Assembly (NCBI RefSeq): GCF_026278345.1
Contig: NZ_CP111085.1
Span: 3,985,501-4,049,500 of the forward strand
Origin: Tellurirhabdus rosea
GTDB lineage: Bacteria > Bacteroidota > Bacteroidia > Cytophagales > Spirosomataceae
Direction of reading: 5' to 3'
DNA length: 64,000 bases
The notes under the pieces are model-generated. The model did no database searches. It was not told the origin of the DNA and saw nothing but the letters and a program-made list of their open reading frames with translations. The position numbers were made by a program, and so were the translations under genes. This document shows, piece after piece, positions 17,671-26,809 of this stretch (its first letter is position 1; each line of letters opens with the position of its first letter).

Positions 17671-18609
17671 ATGATTCGCAGAGATTTTGTAAAAGCAGCT
17701 CTGACGGCTACCGGTGCTTCGCTGACGGGAGCCGTTGCGGCCTCCGATAACTGGCATTCGCAACCGGCCTCGCTTCCCAAAAACAAGTTCAAGCTGGCCT
17801 ACGCGCCGCACTTCGGTATGTTTGAAGGCCATGCCGGAAAAGACCCCATCGACCAGCTGCGATTTATGGCCGATACGGGCTTTACGGCCCTGGAAGACAA
17901 CGGCATGATGGGCCGCACGCCCGAAATGCAGGAGAAAATCGGGAAGGAACTGACCCGCCTCGGCATGAAAATGGGGGTGTTTGTCGTCGATAAAGGCGGC
18001 AACGGCGCCAATACGCTGGCGGCAGGAAAACCCGAATACGTGGACATTTTCCTCAACGGCTGCAAACGGGCCGTCGAAGTGGCCAAACGCTGCGGCGCCA
18101 AATACATGACCGTCGTGCCCGGCGACTTTGAGCGGAACCTGCCCATCGGAATCCAGACCGGGAACGTCATTGATGCCCTGCGGCGCGGTGCCGACATTCT
18201 GGCCCCGCACGGACTCGTCATGGTGCTGGAACCGCTAAGCGACAACCCGAACCTGTTTCTGCGTACCTCCGACCAGACGTACGAAATCTGCCGCGCCGTC
18301 AACAGTCCGGCCTGCAAGATTCTGTTCGATGTCTACCACATGCAGAAAAACGAAGGACACATCATCCCGCACATCAACTGGTGCTGGAACGAGATTGCCT
18401 ATTTTCAGATTGGCGACAATCCGGGCCGGAAAGAGCCGACGACGGGGGAGATCAACTACAAAAATGTCTTCAGACACGTCTACCAGAAAGCCAAAGCCGA
18501 CAACAAGGAGTTCATCTGGGGCATGGAACACGGCAATTCCAAACCCGGCAAGGACGGCGAACTGGCCCTGATTCAGGCGTACGTGGAGTCGGACAGCTTT
18601 GCGGTTTAA
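17671..18609 (+). CDS. Xylose-isomerase-like TIM-barrel protein (sugar isomerase/epimerase, hydroxypyruvate-isomerase-like)
   Basis: Seen: 312 residues. A twin-arginine-like start (IRRDFVKAAL) and an Ala/Gly-rich stretch indicate Tat export. The rest is an AP-endonuclease-2-type TIM barrel. LVMVLEPLSD carries one metal Glu, LFDVYHMQ the Asp and His, and FQIGDNPGRKEP the next; FIWGMEHGNSKPG carries the last Glu. That order is typical of hydroxypyruvate isomerase and sugar 2-epimerases. With the PVC cytochrome upstream, a role in periplasmic oxidised-sugar handling is inferred. The stop codon overlaps the terminator. Confidence 0.85.
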   Translation: MIRRDFVKAALTATGASLTGAVAASDNWHSQPASLPKNKFKLAYAPHFGMFEGHAGKDPIDQLRFMADTGFTALEDNGMMGRTPEMQEKIGKELTRLGMKMGVFVVDKGGNGANTLAAGKPEYVDIFLNGCKRAVEVAKRCGAKYMTVVPGDFERNLPIGIQTGNVIDALRRGADILAPHGLVMVLEPLSDNPNLFLRTSDQTYEICRAVNSPACKILFDVYHMQKNEGHIIPHINWCWNEIAYFQIGDNPGRKEPTTGEINYKNVFRHVYQKAKADNKEFIWGMEHGNSKPGKDGELALIQAYVESDSFAV

Positions 18610-18644
18610 ATAAGAAAACCGGGTGAAAGCCCGGTTTTCTTATT
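18609..18644. terminator. Bidirectional terminator
   Basis: Perfect 15-bp stem (18609-18623 with 18630-18644; core AAAACCGGG/CCCGGTTTT), loop TGAAAG. It exactly fills the space between two convergent stop codons and has A/T flanks that give U-runs in both directions. Confidence 0.92.
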
Positions 18645-18956
18645 TTATAGAACGACTACCGAATTTTCGTCAGCAGAAACGCCGCTGGCCACAAATTTGT
18701 CGGCTTCCTGGTCGTTGGCCCACTTCTCGCCGTCAATCAGGTAGCGGAATTCATATTCCTGACCTACAGGTAGTTCGATGATGGCTTTGTATGAACCATC
18801 TTTCTGTTTCTTCAGCGGAGCTGCCGCCGCGTCCCAGCCATTGAAGGACCCAACCACGGTTACGGTTTTGGCACCATTCACAGTTTCGGCCGGCAGGGAA
18901 AACGTCACTTTGCAAATCGTAGGCTTGCTCTTAAGGTATTGTTTCGTGAGCGGCAT
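18645..18956 (-). CDS. Small CBM48/isoamylase early-set (glycogen-binding-like) protein
   Basis: Seen: 103 residues, no signal peptide, so probably cytosolic. The whole protein is one immunoglobulin-like E-set domain: VTVVGSFNGWD, then APLKKQKDGSYKAIIELPVGQEYEFRY split over strands, then LIDGEKWANDQEAD. This is the glycogen-binding pattern of AMPK beta and CBM48, where the Trp and Lys contact glucan. Stand-alone versions are common in Bacteroidota; their role is unknown, perhaps glycogen-linked scaffolding. It is transcribed alone, sharing a bidirectional terminator with the isomerase-like gene. Confidence 0.88.
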   Translation of the reverse strand: MPLTKQYLKSKPTICKVTFSLPAETVNGAKTVTVVGSFNGWDAAAAPLKKQKDGSYKAIIELPVGQEYEFRYLIDGEKWANDQEADKFVASGVSADENSVVVL

Positions 18957-19142
18957 ATTCAGGAGGTTGTTTGGTTAACGGTTACAAAGTTATACCCCTT
19001 GCCCATACAAGGCAATGTACGTCAGTTGATTAGGGTTTCAACTTGTTGGAATTGTCCAAAGACGTATCAGGCATTCTCCTAATTATGCCTTAATTTACTG
19101 GATTTTGTCATTCGTAAATTTATCAAACGGCCCAGTTATCCA

Positions 19143-19193
19143 ACGGGCAGGCCTGGTGGCGCCACTTCCGGCCGTGCCACCAGGCCTGCCCGT
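19143..19193 (-). terminator. Strong stem-loop, probable terminator
   Basis: Perfect 18-bp arms (19143-19160 and 19176-19193; core GGCAGGCCTGGTGGC) with a 15-nt loop, 8 bp past the TonB receptor stop codon. No U-run follows on the minus strand. The rest of 18957-19142 holds an A/T-rich stretch and no recognisable gene. Confidence 0.65.
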
Positions 19194-19201
19194 CCTTTCT
19201 G

Positions 19202-21637
19202 CTAAAGCCGCCCTTCAAACGGAATAACCAGACGCACGCTGACGTTCCGCCCCATGCCGTAGACGCCCCGCCGACCCGTGGCCGGATTCACGTCCAGGTA
19301 CTTCAGACGGCTCTGGTGGCTCTGGTAGCTCACGTCGAAGAGGTTGGTCGAGGCGACATAGACCGAAAACAGCGTCTGTTTGCTGCGGCCCACCACGTCG
19401 CCGCCAAAACCGAGGCCGAACAGCGTGTAGGCTGGTGTCGGGGTTTCGGTATTGTACGCCAGCAGAACCCGGTTCTGCTGCTGGTTCACTTCAAGGTCTG
19501 CCGAGATGTAGACGTTGCGCAGACCGCCCTCCCCGGTAGCCCCTTTCCAGCGGTCTTTCGTCAGGCGAACCTGCGTAATCCAGCGGGGAGCTGGCATGAA
19601 GGGCAGGAATTTGGCATCGTCCGTGCGGGCGCTCAGGTTGCGGGCGAAAACCGACGAGAAGCTCTGCGTCAGGCTGAACCAGCGCGCTCCGGCCGGATTG
19701 AGCGTAACCGTAGCCTCCAGCCCCTGCAGGCGCGCGTTCCCCTGCGTGTACCGGAAAACCGGCACGCCGTCGATGATCGAGTCGGCACCCATGCGGGTCT
19801 GCACCCGCTCCGAATAAGTGTAGTTCCGGATGGAGTTCTGGAAGATGCTGAAGTCGGCGTACACGCTTTTGCCGTCGTAGGTGGTGCCGAGGTCGCCCTG
19901 AACGGCCACCTCCGGAATGGCCTTCAGATTACCGATTTCGTACCGGAACGTGCCCGCGTGTTCGCCGTTGGACGAAAGTTCGGGCACGGTCGGGGCGCGG
20001 AAACCGCGGGAAATGTTGGCCCGGACGGTCCACTGCGGCGTCAGGTTGTACACCCCGCCGAGGCTGCCTGAGATGTTCTGATAGCTTTTTTCAAAACCGG
20101 CAAACCGGATGGTTGCGCCCGGCGTCGGGCGGGGCTGGAACCGGCCTTCGGTGTCGATGTAAAGCCGGTTGATGTTCAGCATACGCAGATCGTAACGCAC
20201 ACCGCCGCTGATTTTCAGACGCTCGTAGCTTTTCTTGGTAAAGACAAAAACGCCGTTGTCGAACAGTTCGTAATTCGGATACAGCGTTTCAAAACCCCGG
20301 TTGGTCAGCGTCTGGTACATGCCGTTGGTGCCGATAGTAGTCTCCCAGTTCTTGCGGGGCGCCAGGTTGTAGCGGGCGTCGTAATAGCCGGTCTGGAGAT
20401 AAAAGTACAGGTCAGCGACTCCCGGACGGAACACGTTGGCGTATTCGAGGCGGCGGTTCTGGGCGTACGACACGTTCAGCGACATCGAACTTTCGCCCAT
20501 CTGGACGTAATTGTTCAGCGATACCTTGTAGTTGTACAGATTCTGCGAGTTGGCCGGGTTGATGACCCGTCTGTTCAGTTCACTTTCCGAAACCGGCACA
20601 TCGGCTTCCGTCGTGTCGTTTCTGGCGATGGTTTTGGTAAACTGGCCCCGTTCGTTGCGGGTGCCCGTCACGATGTTGAAGCGCTGGAAGGAGCGGAGGA
20701 AATGCAGCCGGGTGTAGCCCCATTTTTTGTTGAGGCCGATGTAGCCGTTAAAATTGAACGGTTCTATGAAGCTCGACCCGTACACGCGGCCGTCTTCCGG
20801 ATTCCGGTAATTTTTGGCGTCTTTCCGGCTGGTCTGCAGCAGCCACACGAAGCCGTTTTTGTTGCCCGCCACCTGAGCCGACAGGCCCAGCATGTTGTTG
20901 TTGGTCAGATACTGGCCCAGCACCCGACCCACGATTTTGCCTTCCTCGACCGGCCGGGGCGACAGAATCGACATCACCCCACCGAGGCCGTCCGAGCCGT
21001 ACATCAGGCTGCCCGCCCCGCGGATGATTTCGTAGCGGTCAATCGAGTATTCGTCCACCTGAATGCTGTGTTCCTCGCCCCACTGGTTGTCTTCCTGCCG
21101 CACGCCGTCGTGCATCGTGATGACGCGGTTGAAGCCCAGGCCGCGGATGATGGGCTTGGAAAGACCCACGCCGGTCGAAATCTGGGACATGCCGGGCAGT
21201 TTGGCCACGGCGTCGATCAGGTTGGTCGAGGGCGTTTGCAGCCACTGGATTTTGGAAAGCGCCGCAATCGGAATCGGGCTTTCCTTGATGATCGTTTTGG
21301 TCGAGGAGCCGGAAACAATCACTTCCTCCAGCGAATTGACCGCATTTTCCATCACAAAATCGACCTTCTGGCTGCCCGTCAGCTGGACTTTCTGAATGAC
21401 GGTCTTGTGGGCCACGTAGGATACCTGCACCGTGAGCGAACCCGACGGCAGATTGGTCAGCCGGAAGTCGCCGTTGACATCGGTGGAAGCACCGGAACGC
21501 AGTTCCGGAATAAAGACGGTCGCCCCGATGACCGGCTCCCGGCTTTCGCCGTGAATGACGCGTCCGGTCAGGGTATGCTGGGCCAGCGCGGAGGAAATGG
21601 CAATGAGGTATAGGCAGAAAAATAGAATCTTTCGCAT
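19202..21637 (-). CDS. TonB-dependent outer-membrane receptor
   Basis: Seen: 811 residues. Signal peptide to about residue 19 (SALAQ). Residues about 22-105 are a carboxypeptidase-regulatory-like (CarbopepD_reg) domain (TGRVIHGESREPVIGATV). A TonB box-like stretch LEEVIVSGSS follows. The plug is about 115-235 (PGMSQISTGVG, IIRGLGFNRV, IIRGAGSLMYGSDGLGG). The 22-strand barrel runs to the C-terminus. Plug features and size are those of siderophore/metal receptors rather than the larger SusC type. The neighbouring His-rich protein and upstream palindrome suggest metal uptake. Likely cotranscribed with that gene (105 bp gap). Confidence 0.92.
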   Translation of the reverse strand: MRKILFFCLYLIAISSALAQHTLTGRVIHGESREPVIGATVFIPELRSGASTDVNGDFRLTNLPSGSLTVQVSYVAHKTVIQKVQLTGSQKVDFVMENAVNSLEEVIVSGSSTKTIIKESPIPIAALSKIQWLQTPSTNLIDAVAKLPGMSQISTGVGLSKPIIRGLGFNRVITMHDGVRQEDNQWGEEHSIQVDEYSIDRYEIIRGAGSLMYGSDGLGGVMSILSPRPVEEGKIVGRVLGQYLTNNNMLGLSAQVAGNKNGFVWLLQTSRKDAKNYRNPEDGRVYGSSFIEPFNFNGYIGLNKKWGYTRLHFLRSFQRFNIVTGTRNERGQFTKTIARNDTTEADVPVSESELNRRVINPANSQNLYNYKVSLNNYVQMGESSMSLNVSYAQNRRLEYANVFRPGVADLYFYLQTGYYDARYNLAPRKNWETTIGTNGMYQTLTNRGFETLYPNYELFDNGVFVFTKKSYERLKISGGVRYDLRMLNINRLYIDTEGRFQPRPTPGATIRFAGFEKSYQNISGSLGGVYNLTPQWTVRANISRGFRAPTVPELSSNGEHAGTFRYEIGNLKAIPEVAVQGDLGTTYDGKSVYADFSIFQNSIRNYTYSERVQTRMGADSIIDGVPVFRYTQGNARLQGLEATVTLNPAGARWFSLTQSFSSVFARNLSARTDDAKFLPFMPAPRWITQVRLTKDRWKGATGEGGLRNVYISADLEVNQQQNRVLLAYNTETPTPAYTLFGLGFGGDVVGRSKQTLFSVYVASTNLFDVSYQSHQSRLKYLDVNPATGRRGVYGMGRNVSVRLVIPFEGRL

Positions 21638-21742
21638 AAATGAGAAGGTGAGTAGGGAAGAAAAGATGGAATCGCAGCGGTAAGCGGGACAGGCGGAAGC
21701 AAATTCCGCTGAACCCGGTCAAACCCTGCAAAATAGCCTTAT

Positions 21743-22108
21743 TCAACCTACCTGGGGTGGTCCGCGAAGCGAAAGAAACCGGACGATGGTCCGGGAAAAG
21801 GGCGGAACATACAGCAGCACGCCCGTTACCGGAGCCGTCATCCGGACGGTAAGGGTCAGCAGCAGAACGGCCGGGGCCTCAAAAAAGAGGTTCGTGACCG
21901 TATCCAGCCAGAAAAGCTCATGCGCCGTGTGCGTGTTGGGCTGGTACGGACTGTTGCCGACCGGCCAGTACGGGTGCGCGTGGGAAATGACCCGTCCATT
22001 AGGAAGTTTGTGCGCGTGCCGGAACACAATACCGTTCACCAGCATCAGGCTGAAGACAATCAGCAGAATGCGGGCAACCAGGCGTCGGTAAGCCGGCAGG
22101 GAAAGCAT
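21743..22108 (-). CDS. Small His-rich membrane protein upstream of the TonB receptor
   Basis: Seen: 121 residues. Two hydrophobic helices, about residues 9-26 and 73-90, enclose a loop rich in His: FRHAHKLPNG, SHAHPYWP and NTHTAHELFW carry eight His within about 43 residues. The loop should face the periplasm. Such a cluster suits transient binding of a transition metal such as zinc or copper. From memory, similar short genes stand before TonB receptors in other Bacteroidota, without an assigned role. It is the first gene of the receptor operon and the closest gene to the palindrome at 22168. Confidence 0.7.
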   Translation of the reverse strand: MLSLPAYRRLVARILLIVFSLMLVNGIVFRHAHKLPNGRVISHAHPYWPVGNSPYQPNTHTAHELFWLDTVTNLFFEAPAVLLLTLTVRMTAPVTGVLLYVPPFSRTIVRFLSLRGPPQVG

Positions 22109-22167
22109 AAGCGGTTTTACAGAATCAGGATGTAACTTTTCTGGTACAACAGCAAAGATATTTAAAA

Positions 22168-22187
22168 AATTTAGACGAGTCTAAATT
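22168..22187. promoter_or_regulatory. Perfect 20-bp palindrome, probable metalloregulator operator
   Basis: Arms AATTTAGAC and GTCTAAATT pair perfectly around a central GA. It lies 60 bp upstream of the His-rich protein start, within A/T-rich promoter-like DNA. Size and symmetry suit a dimeric metal-sensing repressor (DtxR/MntR or Fur/Zur class); which one is inference. Confidence 0.65.
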
Positions 22188-22315
22188 CTGCGATTAAAAG
22201 TAGCAGACGATTCAAAATTACTTTTTCGAATAATGATTCCGGAAAGCAGACCAATGCTTCGGGAAGTGGTTGTATCAAAAGTGCGTAACGATCACACCTA
22301 ACTCACATTCCTACA

Positions 22316-23509
22316 ATGCGAAACATTGCCATGCTCGGCTCCGGCTTTATCGGCCGCTTTTATGCCGAGTCCATCCACGGGCAGCGCGGCCGCGACCGCG
22401 TGGTGGCCATCTACGCCCGCCGCGAAGAATCCGCCCGAAAATTTGCCACTGATTACGGCTGCTCCTTTTACGCGACCGACATGGAGGAGGTCATCGCCCA
22501 CCCGAGTGTCAACATGGTCTGCATTGCCCTGCCGAACAACCTGCACGAACAGGCGGTCATGCTCTGTGCCAAACACCGGAAAGATGTGGTCTGCACCAAG
22601 CCGCTGGGCCGCAACGCCGACGAAGCTCTCCGCATGATGCAGGCGGTGGAAGAAGCCGGTATTTTCGGCGGCTATCTGGAAGACCTCTGCTACACGCCCA
22701 AGTTTCTGAAAGCCCTCGAAAGCGTCCGGAGCGGGTCGCTGGGCCGAATTCTCTGGGCCAAGTCCCGCGAAACGCACCCGGGGCCGCATTCGGACTGGTT
22801 CTGGGACAAGGAGCAGGCGGGCGGCGGCTGCATGCTCGATCTGGGCTGCCACTGCGTCGAGATTTCCCGGAATTTTATCGGAAAAGACATCCGCCCCGTC
22901 GAGGTGATGTGCTGGGCGGCCACCCAGGTGAAGCCCATCGACGCCGAAGACCACGCCATTGCGCTGGTGAAATACGAGAACGGAGCCATCGGCCAGTTTG
23001 AGGTGAGCTGGACCTTCCGGGGCGGCATGGACCTGCGCGACGAGGTGATGGGCACCGAAGGCACCATCTGGATCAACAATTTTCTGCGGACGGGTTTTGA
23101 AATGTTCACCACCGGCAAAGGGGCCGATTACGTGGCCGAAAAGGCCGAATCCAATACCGGCTGGCTGTTTCCGGTCGGCGACGAGGTGAACGATCTGGGC
23201 TACAACCACATGTTTACCGACATGTTCAACGCCGCCGAGACGGGCCGCCGGCCCACCGAGACGTTCTACGACGGCTACGTGGTCAACGCGGTACTGGATG
23301 CGGCCTACCGCTCGGCGGAGTCGAAGCAGTGGGAGCCCGTTCGCCTGCCGGTCTGGCGCGGCCAGGAGGGCCTGAGCCAGCAGTCGACGCTGGTGGACTA
23401 CGACGAGCAGCACTACCTCATCAAGGAGGAGGTGACCCACGACGGTCGCCACAAGATCATCCTGAAGGAAAAAGCCAGCGGGCGCATTGTCGAGCGCGAT
23501 CTGGCCTAG
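22316..23509 (+). CDS. Gfo/Idh/MocA family NAD(P)-dependent oxidoreductase
   Basis: Seen: 397 residues, no signal peptide. The N-terminal Rossmann domain has the nucleotide motif GSGFIGRFYAES at about residues 8-19. VVCTKPLGRN is the family's E/TKP motif, whose Lys contacts nicotinamide and substrate. GGCMLDLGCHCVEISR carries the D-x-G-x-H-type catalytic stretch, here GCHCVE. The C-terminal sheet domain follows. Family knowledge: these enzymes oxidise or reduce sugars, inositols and their 3-keto forms in the cytosol. It is transcribed alone and divergently from the metal-uptake pair, so they share an intergenic region. Substrate unknown. Confidence 0.9.
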   Translation: MRNIAMLGSGFIGRFYAESIHGQRGRDRVVAIYARREESARKFATDYGCSFYATDMEEVIAHPSVNMVCIALPNNLHEQAVMLCAKHRKDVVCTKPLGRNADEALRMMQAVEEAGIFGGYLEDLCYTPKFLKALESVRSGSLGRILWAKSRETHPGPHSDWFWDKEQAGGGCMLDLGCHCVEISRNFIGKDIRPVEVMCWAATQVKPIDAEDHAIALVKYENGAIGQFEVSWTFRGGMDLRDEVMGTEGTIWINNFLRTGFEMFTTGKGADYVAEKAESNTGWLFPVGDEVNDLGYNHMFTDMFNAAETGRRPTETFYDGYVVNAVLDAAYRSAESKQWEPVRLPVWRGQEGLSQQSTLVDYDEQHYLIKEEVTHDGRHKIILKEKASGRIVERDLA

Positions 23510-23513
23510 TATA

Positions 23514-23554
23514 CGTCGGCCGGGTGACTCCGGAAGGAATCTACCCGGCCGACG
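23514..23554. terminator. Terminator-like stem-loop between convergent genes
   Basis: Perfect 12-bp stem CGTCGGCCGGGT (23514-23525) with ACCCGGCCGACG (23543-23554), starting 5 bp after a stop codon. Flanking T-run only on the 3' side as A-rich sequence. Confidence 0.65.
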
Positions 23555-23585
23555 AAAAGAAAAATTGGGGCCAATTGATTGATAA

Positions 23586-24497
23586 TCAATACGTTTTATA
23601 AACGTACTGAAGGTCTTCGGCCCCGCCCGGTATGGCCCGTTTTACGGGCAGTCGGTCGGCATTGTAGGTGTACGTAAACTCGCTTCGGGCCACGAACGCC
23701 TGCGGTATGGGCGTCCAGTCCGCATTGACGTACCCGACCGGGTAGAACTCTCTGCGGACGAGGTTAGCCCGTTCGAAGGCCTCTAGATTGGGGCTGATCA
23801 GATACCGGCCGTAGAACGGGTTTATGTTGGTGTCGTATTCCCGTCGTTCGAGGCCGTAGGTCAGGCTGGCGGGTTCCTGAAGGTAGCAATCCATGCAGGT
23901 AAAGCCGATCTGACCGTTTCGGGAGTAATTCGTGGACCGGATTTCGGTCTTGGTGGGCGAAATCCGGTTTACCTCGCTGACCGTCACGTGCAGCGGGTTG
24001 GGGAAAAAAGTCCGTAAACCGGCAAAGCCGTACTGTTTGAGGCGGATCAGGTTGCCCTCTGCGTCATATTCGTAATTCTCCTGCGAAACCCGGATGGGCT
24101 GCCCCGGTGGAGTGACGGTATAGTACGTCTTCCGACTGACGATCTGCCCTTTGTTGTTAAAGTGAAACTGGTAAAAACTGCCCGTCACGGGCGGCCGGTC
24201 GAGGCCCGGCTGGAGCTGCTCGAACCCACGCACGCTGTCAGCCTGGTAGGTAAATGGCAATACCACGAGCGTCCGCACGCTGTCCGGGAGCGAAAAGCGG
24301 CGGACAGCCACGGGCAGGTCGTCAGGGTTAAATAAATAATGATTGACAAACCGCACGGAATCGCGGGTCTGAATGACCCGATCGATGCGGTACCGGGGTT
24401 GGTTAAAAACGGGTTCGGCGTGGTCACGACAGGCAGGCAGGATGACTGTCAGGCCAATCCAGAAAATGGCGTAGCGGAGGATGGCGTACTTTTTCAT
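23586..24497 (-). CDS. Hypothetical lipoprotein with Rhs/YD-like segments
   Basis: Seen: 303 residues. A hydrophobic start and LPAC give a lipobox with Cys at about residue 23. The body is beta-rich, with YEYDAEGNLIRLKQYGF and FTYTYNADRLPVKR, short YD/Rhs-like strand-turn units found in many Bacteroidota lipoproteins (DUF4595-like). One CxxC pair, CMDC, lies near residue 198. No enzyme motif was recognised. It stands between two plus-strand genes on its own, with a 241-bp upstream gap that holds no further gene. Confidence 0.65.
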   Translation of the reverse strand: MKKYAILRYAIFWIGLTVILPACRDHAEPVFNQPRYRIDRVIQTRDSVRFVNHYLFNPDDLPVAVRRFSLPDSVRTLVVLPFTYQADSVRGFEQLQPGLDRPPVTGSFYQFHFNNKGQIVSRKTYYTVTPPGQPIRVSQENYEYDAEGNLIRLKQYGFAGLRTFFPNPLHVTVSEVNRISPTKTEIRSTNYSRNGQIGFTCMDCYLQEPASLTYGLERREYDTNINPFYGRYLISPNLEAFERANLVRREFYPVGYVNADWTPIPQAFVARSEFTYTYNADRLPVKRAIPGGAEDLQYVYKTY

Positions 24498-24738
24498 GGC
24501 GATGACGTGGATGAGTAGTCAACAGAATAACAACTCAAATGTAGCAGCCGCTCCCCCGGCTCTGTATGATTCCTGTCACCTGGTAGCCTGTTATGCGTTG
24601 AGCAAACGGCTGACCGGGCCCAGTCCTCCCCAGCCTCAAGCCTGTCCCATTCCCTAAAGTTTTAGCGCGGTTTTTAAAGCTCTGGTAAGCAGGCTGTACA
24701 TTCGTACTGGAGCCGACGCCAGCCTCCTGTGAACACTT

Positions 24739-26790
24739 ATGCTTACAGAGCGAAAGCTATCCCTGCTTGATTTTAGTTACTTGCCCGAATTTGCCCGGTT
24801 TGTGTTGACGAACCATCTGGACGAATTTGTGCAGGAACAGATTCAGCTTTCCCGTCAGATTAACCTTTCCATGCTTCGGTACTTCGAAGCCCTGCCGGAA
24901 GCGCAGTTTCAGGCCCTTGCCCGCCAGGGAGCGACCGAGTTTTTGACCTATTTCATTGAGAATCGCGCGGAAGAACAGATTGAAACCGCGCTCCGGCAAT
25001 GGCTGAGCGACAGCCTTCCGATGGTGGGCCGCAACCAGATTGTGGCCGAAGACATCACCCAGGTAAGCTTCGTCCGCAAACAGGCTTTTCTCAAACTGCT
25101 GCCAGCCTATACGTCCGACGTTCAGAAGGCCCTGCGCATTGTCGGCGAACTGGATGTCTTCACGCTGGAAACCGAAACCCGTTCCACCAATTCGTACATC
25201 AACCTCCTCAACAGCAAGCTGCAGGAAAGCGAGCAGACCCTGCGCGAAGGCATCGAACTCTACAAGCAGTCGCAGGCCCTGACCCATATCGGCAACTGGC
25301 GGTGGTATATCACCGAAAATTACGTCCGGTGGTCGGATGAAATGTTCCGCGTCTACGGACTCGAACCCCAGTGCGAGCGGGTGACCTACGAACGTTTTCT
25401 GGAACGGGTCCATCCGGAAGACCGCGACCGGGTACAGACGTATATTCAGAACGCCCTGCAGACGGGCCAGCCGCTGGAATACGTGCACCGGGTGATTCTG
25501 CCCGACGGCCAGGTCCGGTACGTGCAGGCAAAAGGGGAGGTGCTGCTGGACGAAAACGGGGTCGCCGTCGAAATGATCGGCACCGGGCAGGACATTACGG
25601 CGCGGCAGCTGGCCAGCCTCGAAATCGAAGAGAAACAGACGTTTATCCAGAAACTGACCGACGCCGCTCCGTCCATTATCGCGTCCTACAACATCAATAC
25701 CGGCCAGTATGTGTTCATCAACCAGGCCGTTGAAAAACTGCTGGGCTACGCGCCGGAGCAGATTCTGTCGGCGGGGGTGATGTTTCTCCTCCAGCTGGTG
25801 CATCCGGAGGATCTCCGGCCCATGCAGGAGGCGAACGAAAAAGCGCTGGCCGCCGCCCATCAGACCGTGGATGGGCATTACGTAGACCCGATCGAGGAGT
25901 TCCGCTACCGGATGCGGCACCAGAACGGCGAATACCGCTGGTTCGAGACCTACGGAACGGTCTTCGACCGCAACCCCGACGGCACCGTGGCCCACATCCT
26001 CAACATCACGCTCGACATTACCGACAAGGTGGAAGCCGAGCGCAAAATCGCCGAAAAAACGCTCCAGATCGAACAGTCGAATACCAGCCTCCGCGAATTC
26101 GCCTATATCGCCAGCCACGATCTCAAAGAGCCGCTCCGCAAGATTTCGACCTTCGGCGACCGGCTGCGGGCGATGGAACAGGACCGGCTCAGCGAGGAGG
26201 GAAAGGTTATTCTCGACAAAATGATCAGCTCGTCCGGCCGGATGCAGTCCATGATCAGCGACGTGCTTTCGGTTTCGCTGATTTCGGCCGATAAAGCCTT
26301 TGAAATGGCCAGCCTCCAGGTCATCCTCGACGACGTCATCCTCGCCCTGGACCTTCAGCCGGAGCAGCGGGTGCTGGTCGAAAATGGCCCGCTGCCCAAA
26401 GCCTGGATCAACCCGCGGCAGTTCCGGCAGCTGTTCATGAATCTGCTCAACAATTCACTCAAGTTTGTCCGCGATGGCGTACCGCCCGTCATCCGGATCA
26501 GCCATCGCCTGCGCCTGCCGGAAGAGGTCGAAGGGCAGGCGCTGATGGCGGCCGCCCGCTACCACGAACTCACCTTTGCCGACAACGGCATCGGCTTCGA
26601 CAACCGTTTTGCGGGCCGTATTTTTGCCCTTTTCGAGCGGCTGCACGGCAAGAGTGAATTTGAAGGCACGGGCATCGGCCTGGCGGTCTGCCGGCGCATT
26701 CTCGAAAATCATGGCGGCCTCATCCAGGCCAGCGGGGTCGTCAACCAGGGGGCTACCTTTGTCCTCCTGTTTCCGGATCTGCATCCCTGA
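24739..26790 (+). CDS. PAS-domain sensor histidine kinase, soluble
   Basis: Seen: 683 residues without membrane segments. Residues 1-155 are a helical sensor region of unknown type, resembling RsbR N-terminal globin-like domains. A coiled coil at about 155-185 leads to a PAS (about 185-290) and a second PAS (about 300-425), both with PAC-like ends (GTGQDITARQL, ITLDITDKVEAE). HisKA follows with phospho-accepting His460 in ASHDLKEPLRK. The HATPase has ADNGIGFD and GTGIGLAVCRR boxes. No response regulator is adjacent; its partner must lie elsewhere. The 3' end is 20 bp from the convergent GntR gene. Confidence 0.92.
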   Translation: MLTERKLSLLDFSYLPEFARFVLTNHLDEFVQEQIQLSRQINLSMLRYFEALPEAQFQALARQGATEFLTYFIENRAEEQIETALRQWLSDSLPMVGRNQIVAEDITQVSFVRKQAFLKLLPAYTSDVQKALRIVGELDVFTLETETRSTNSYINLLNSKLQESEQTLREGIELYKQSQALTHIGNWRWYITENYVRWSDEMFRVYGLEPQCERVTYERFLERVHPEDRDRVQTYIQNALQTGQPLEYVHRVILPDGQVRYVQAKGEVLLDENGVAVEMIGTGQDITARQLASLEIEEKQTFIQKLTDAAPSIIASYNINTGQYVFINQAVEKLLGYAPEQILSAGVMFLLQLVHPEDLRPMQEANEKALAAAHQTVDGHYVDPIEEFRYRMRHQNGEYRWFETYGTVFDRNPDGTVAHILNITLDITDKVEAERKIAEKTLQIEQSNTSLREFAYIASHDLKEPLRKISTFGDRLRAMEQDRLSEEGKVILDKMISSSGRMQSMISDVLSVSLISADKAFEMASLQVILDDVILALDLQPEQRVLVENGPLPKAWINPRQFRQLFMNLLNNSLKFVRDGVPPVIRISHRLRLPEEVEGQALMAAARYHELTFADNGIGFDNRFAGRIFALFERLHGKSEFEGTGIGLAVCRRILENHGGLIQASGVVNQGATFVLLFPDLHP

Positions 26791-26809
26791 AGGTGAAGCG
26801 GCCACGGCT

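Noticed and set aside
24757-26118. Minus-strand frame of 453 codons under the PAS kinase
   Set aside because: Shadow of a complete PAS-HisKA gene; no start context or domain on this strand.
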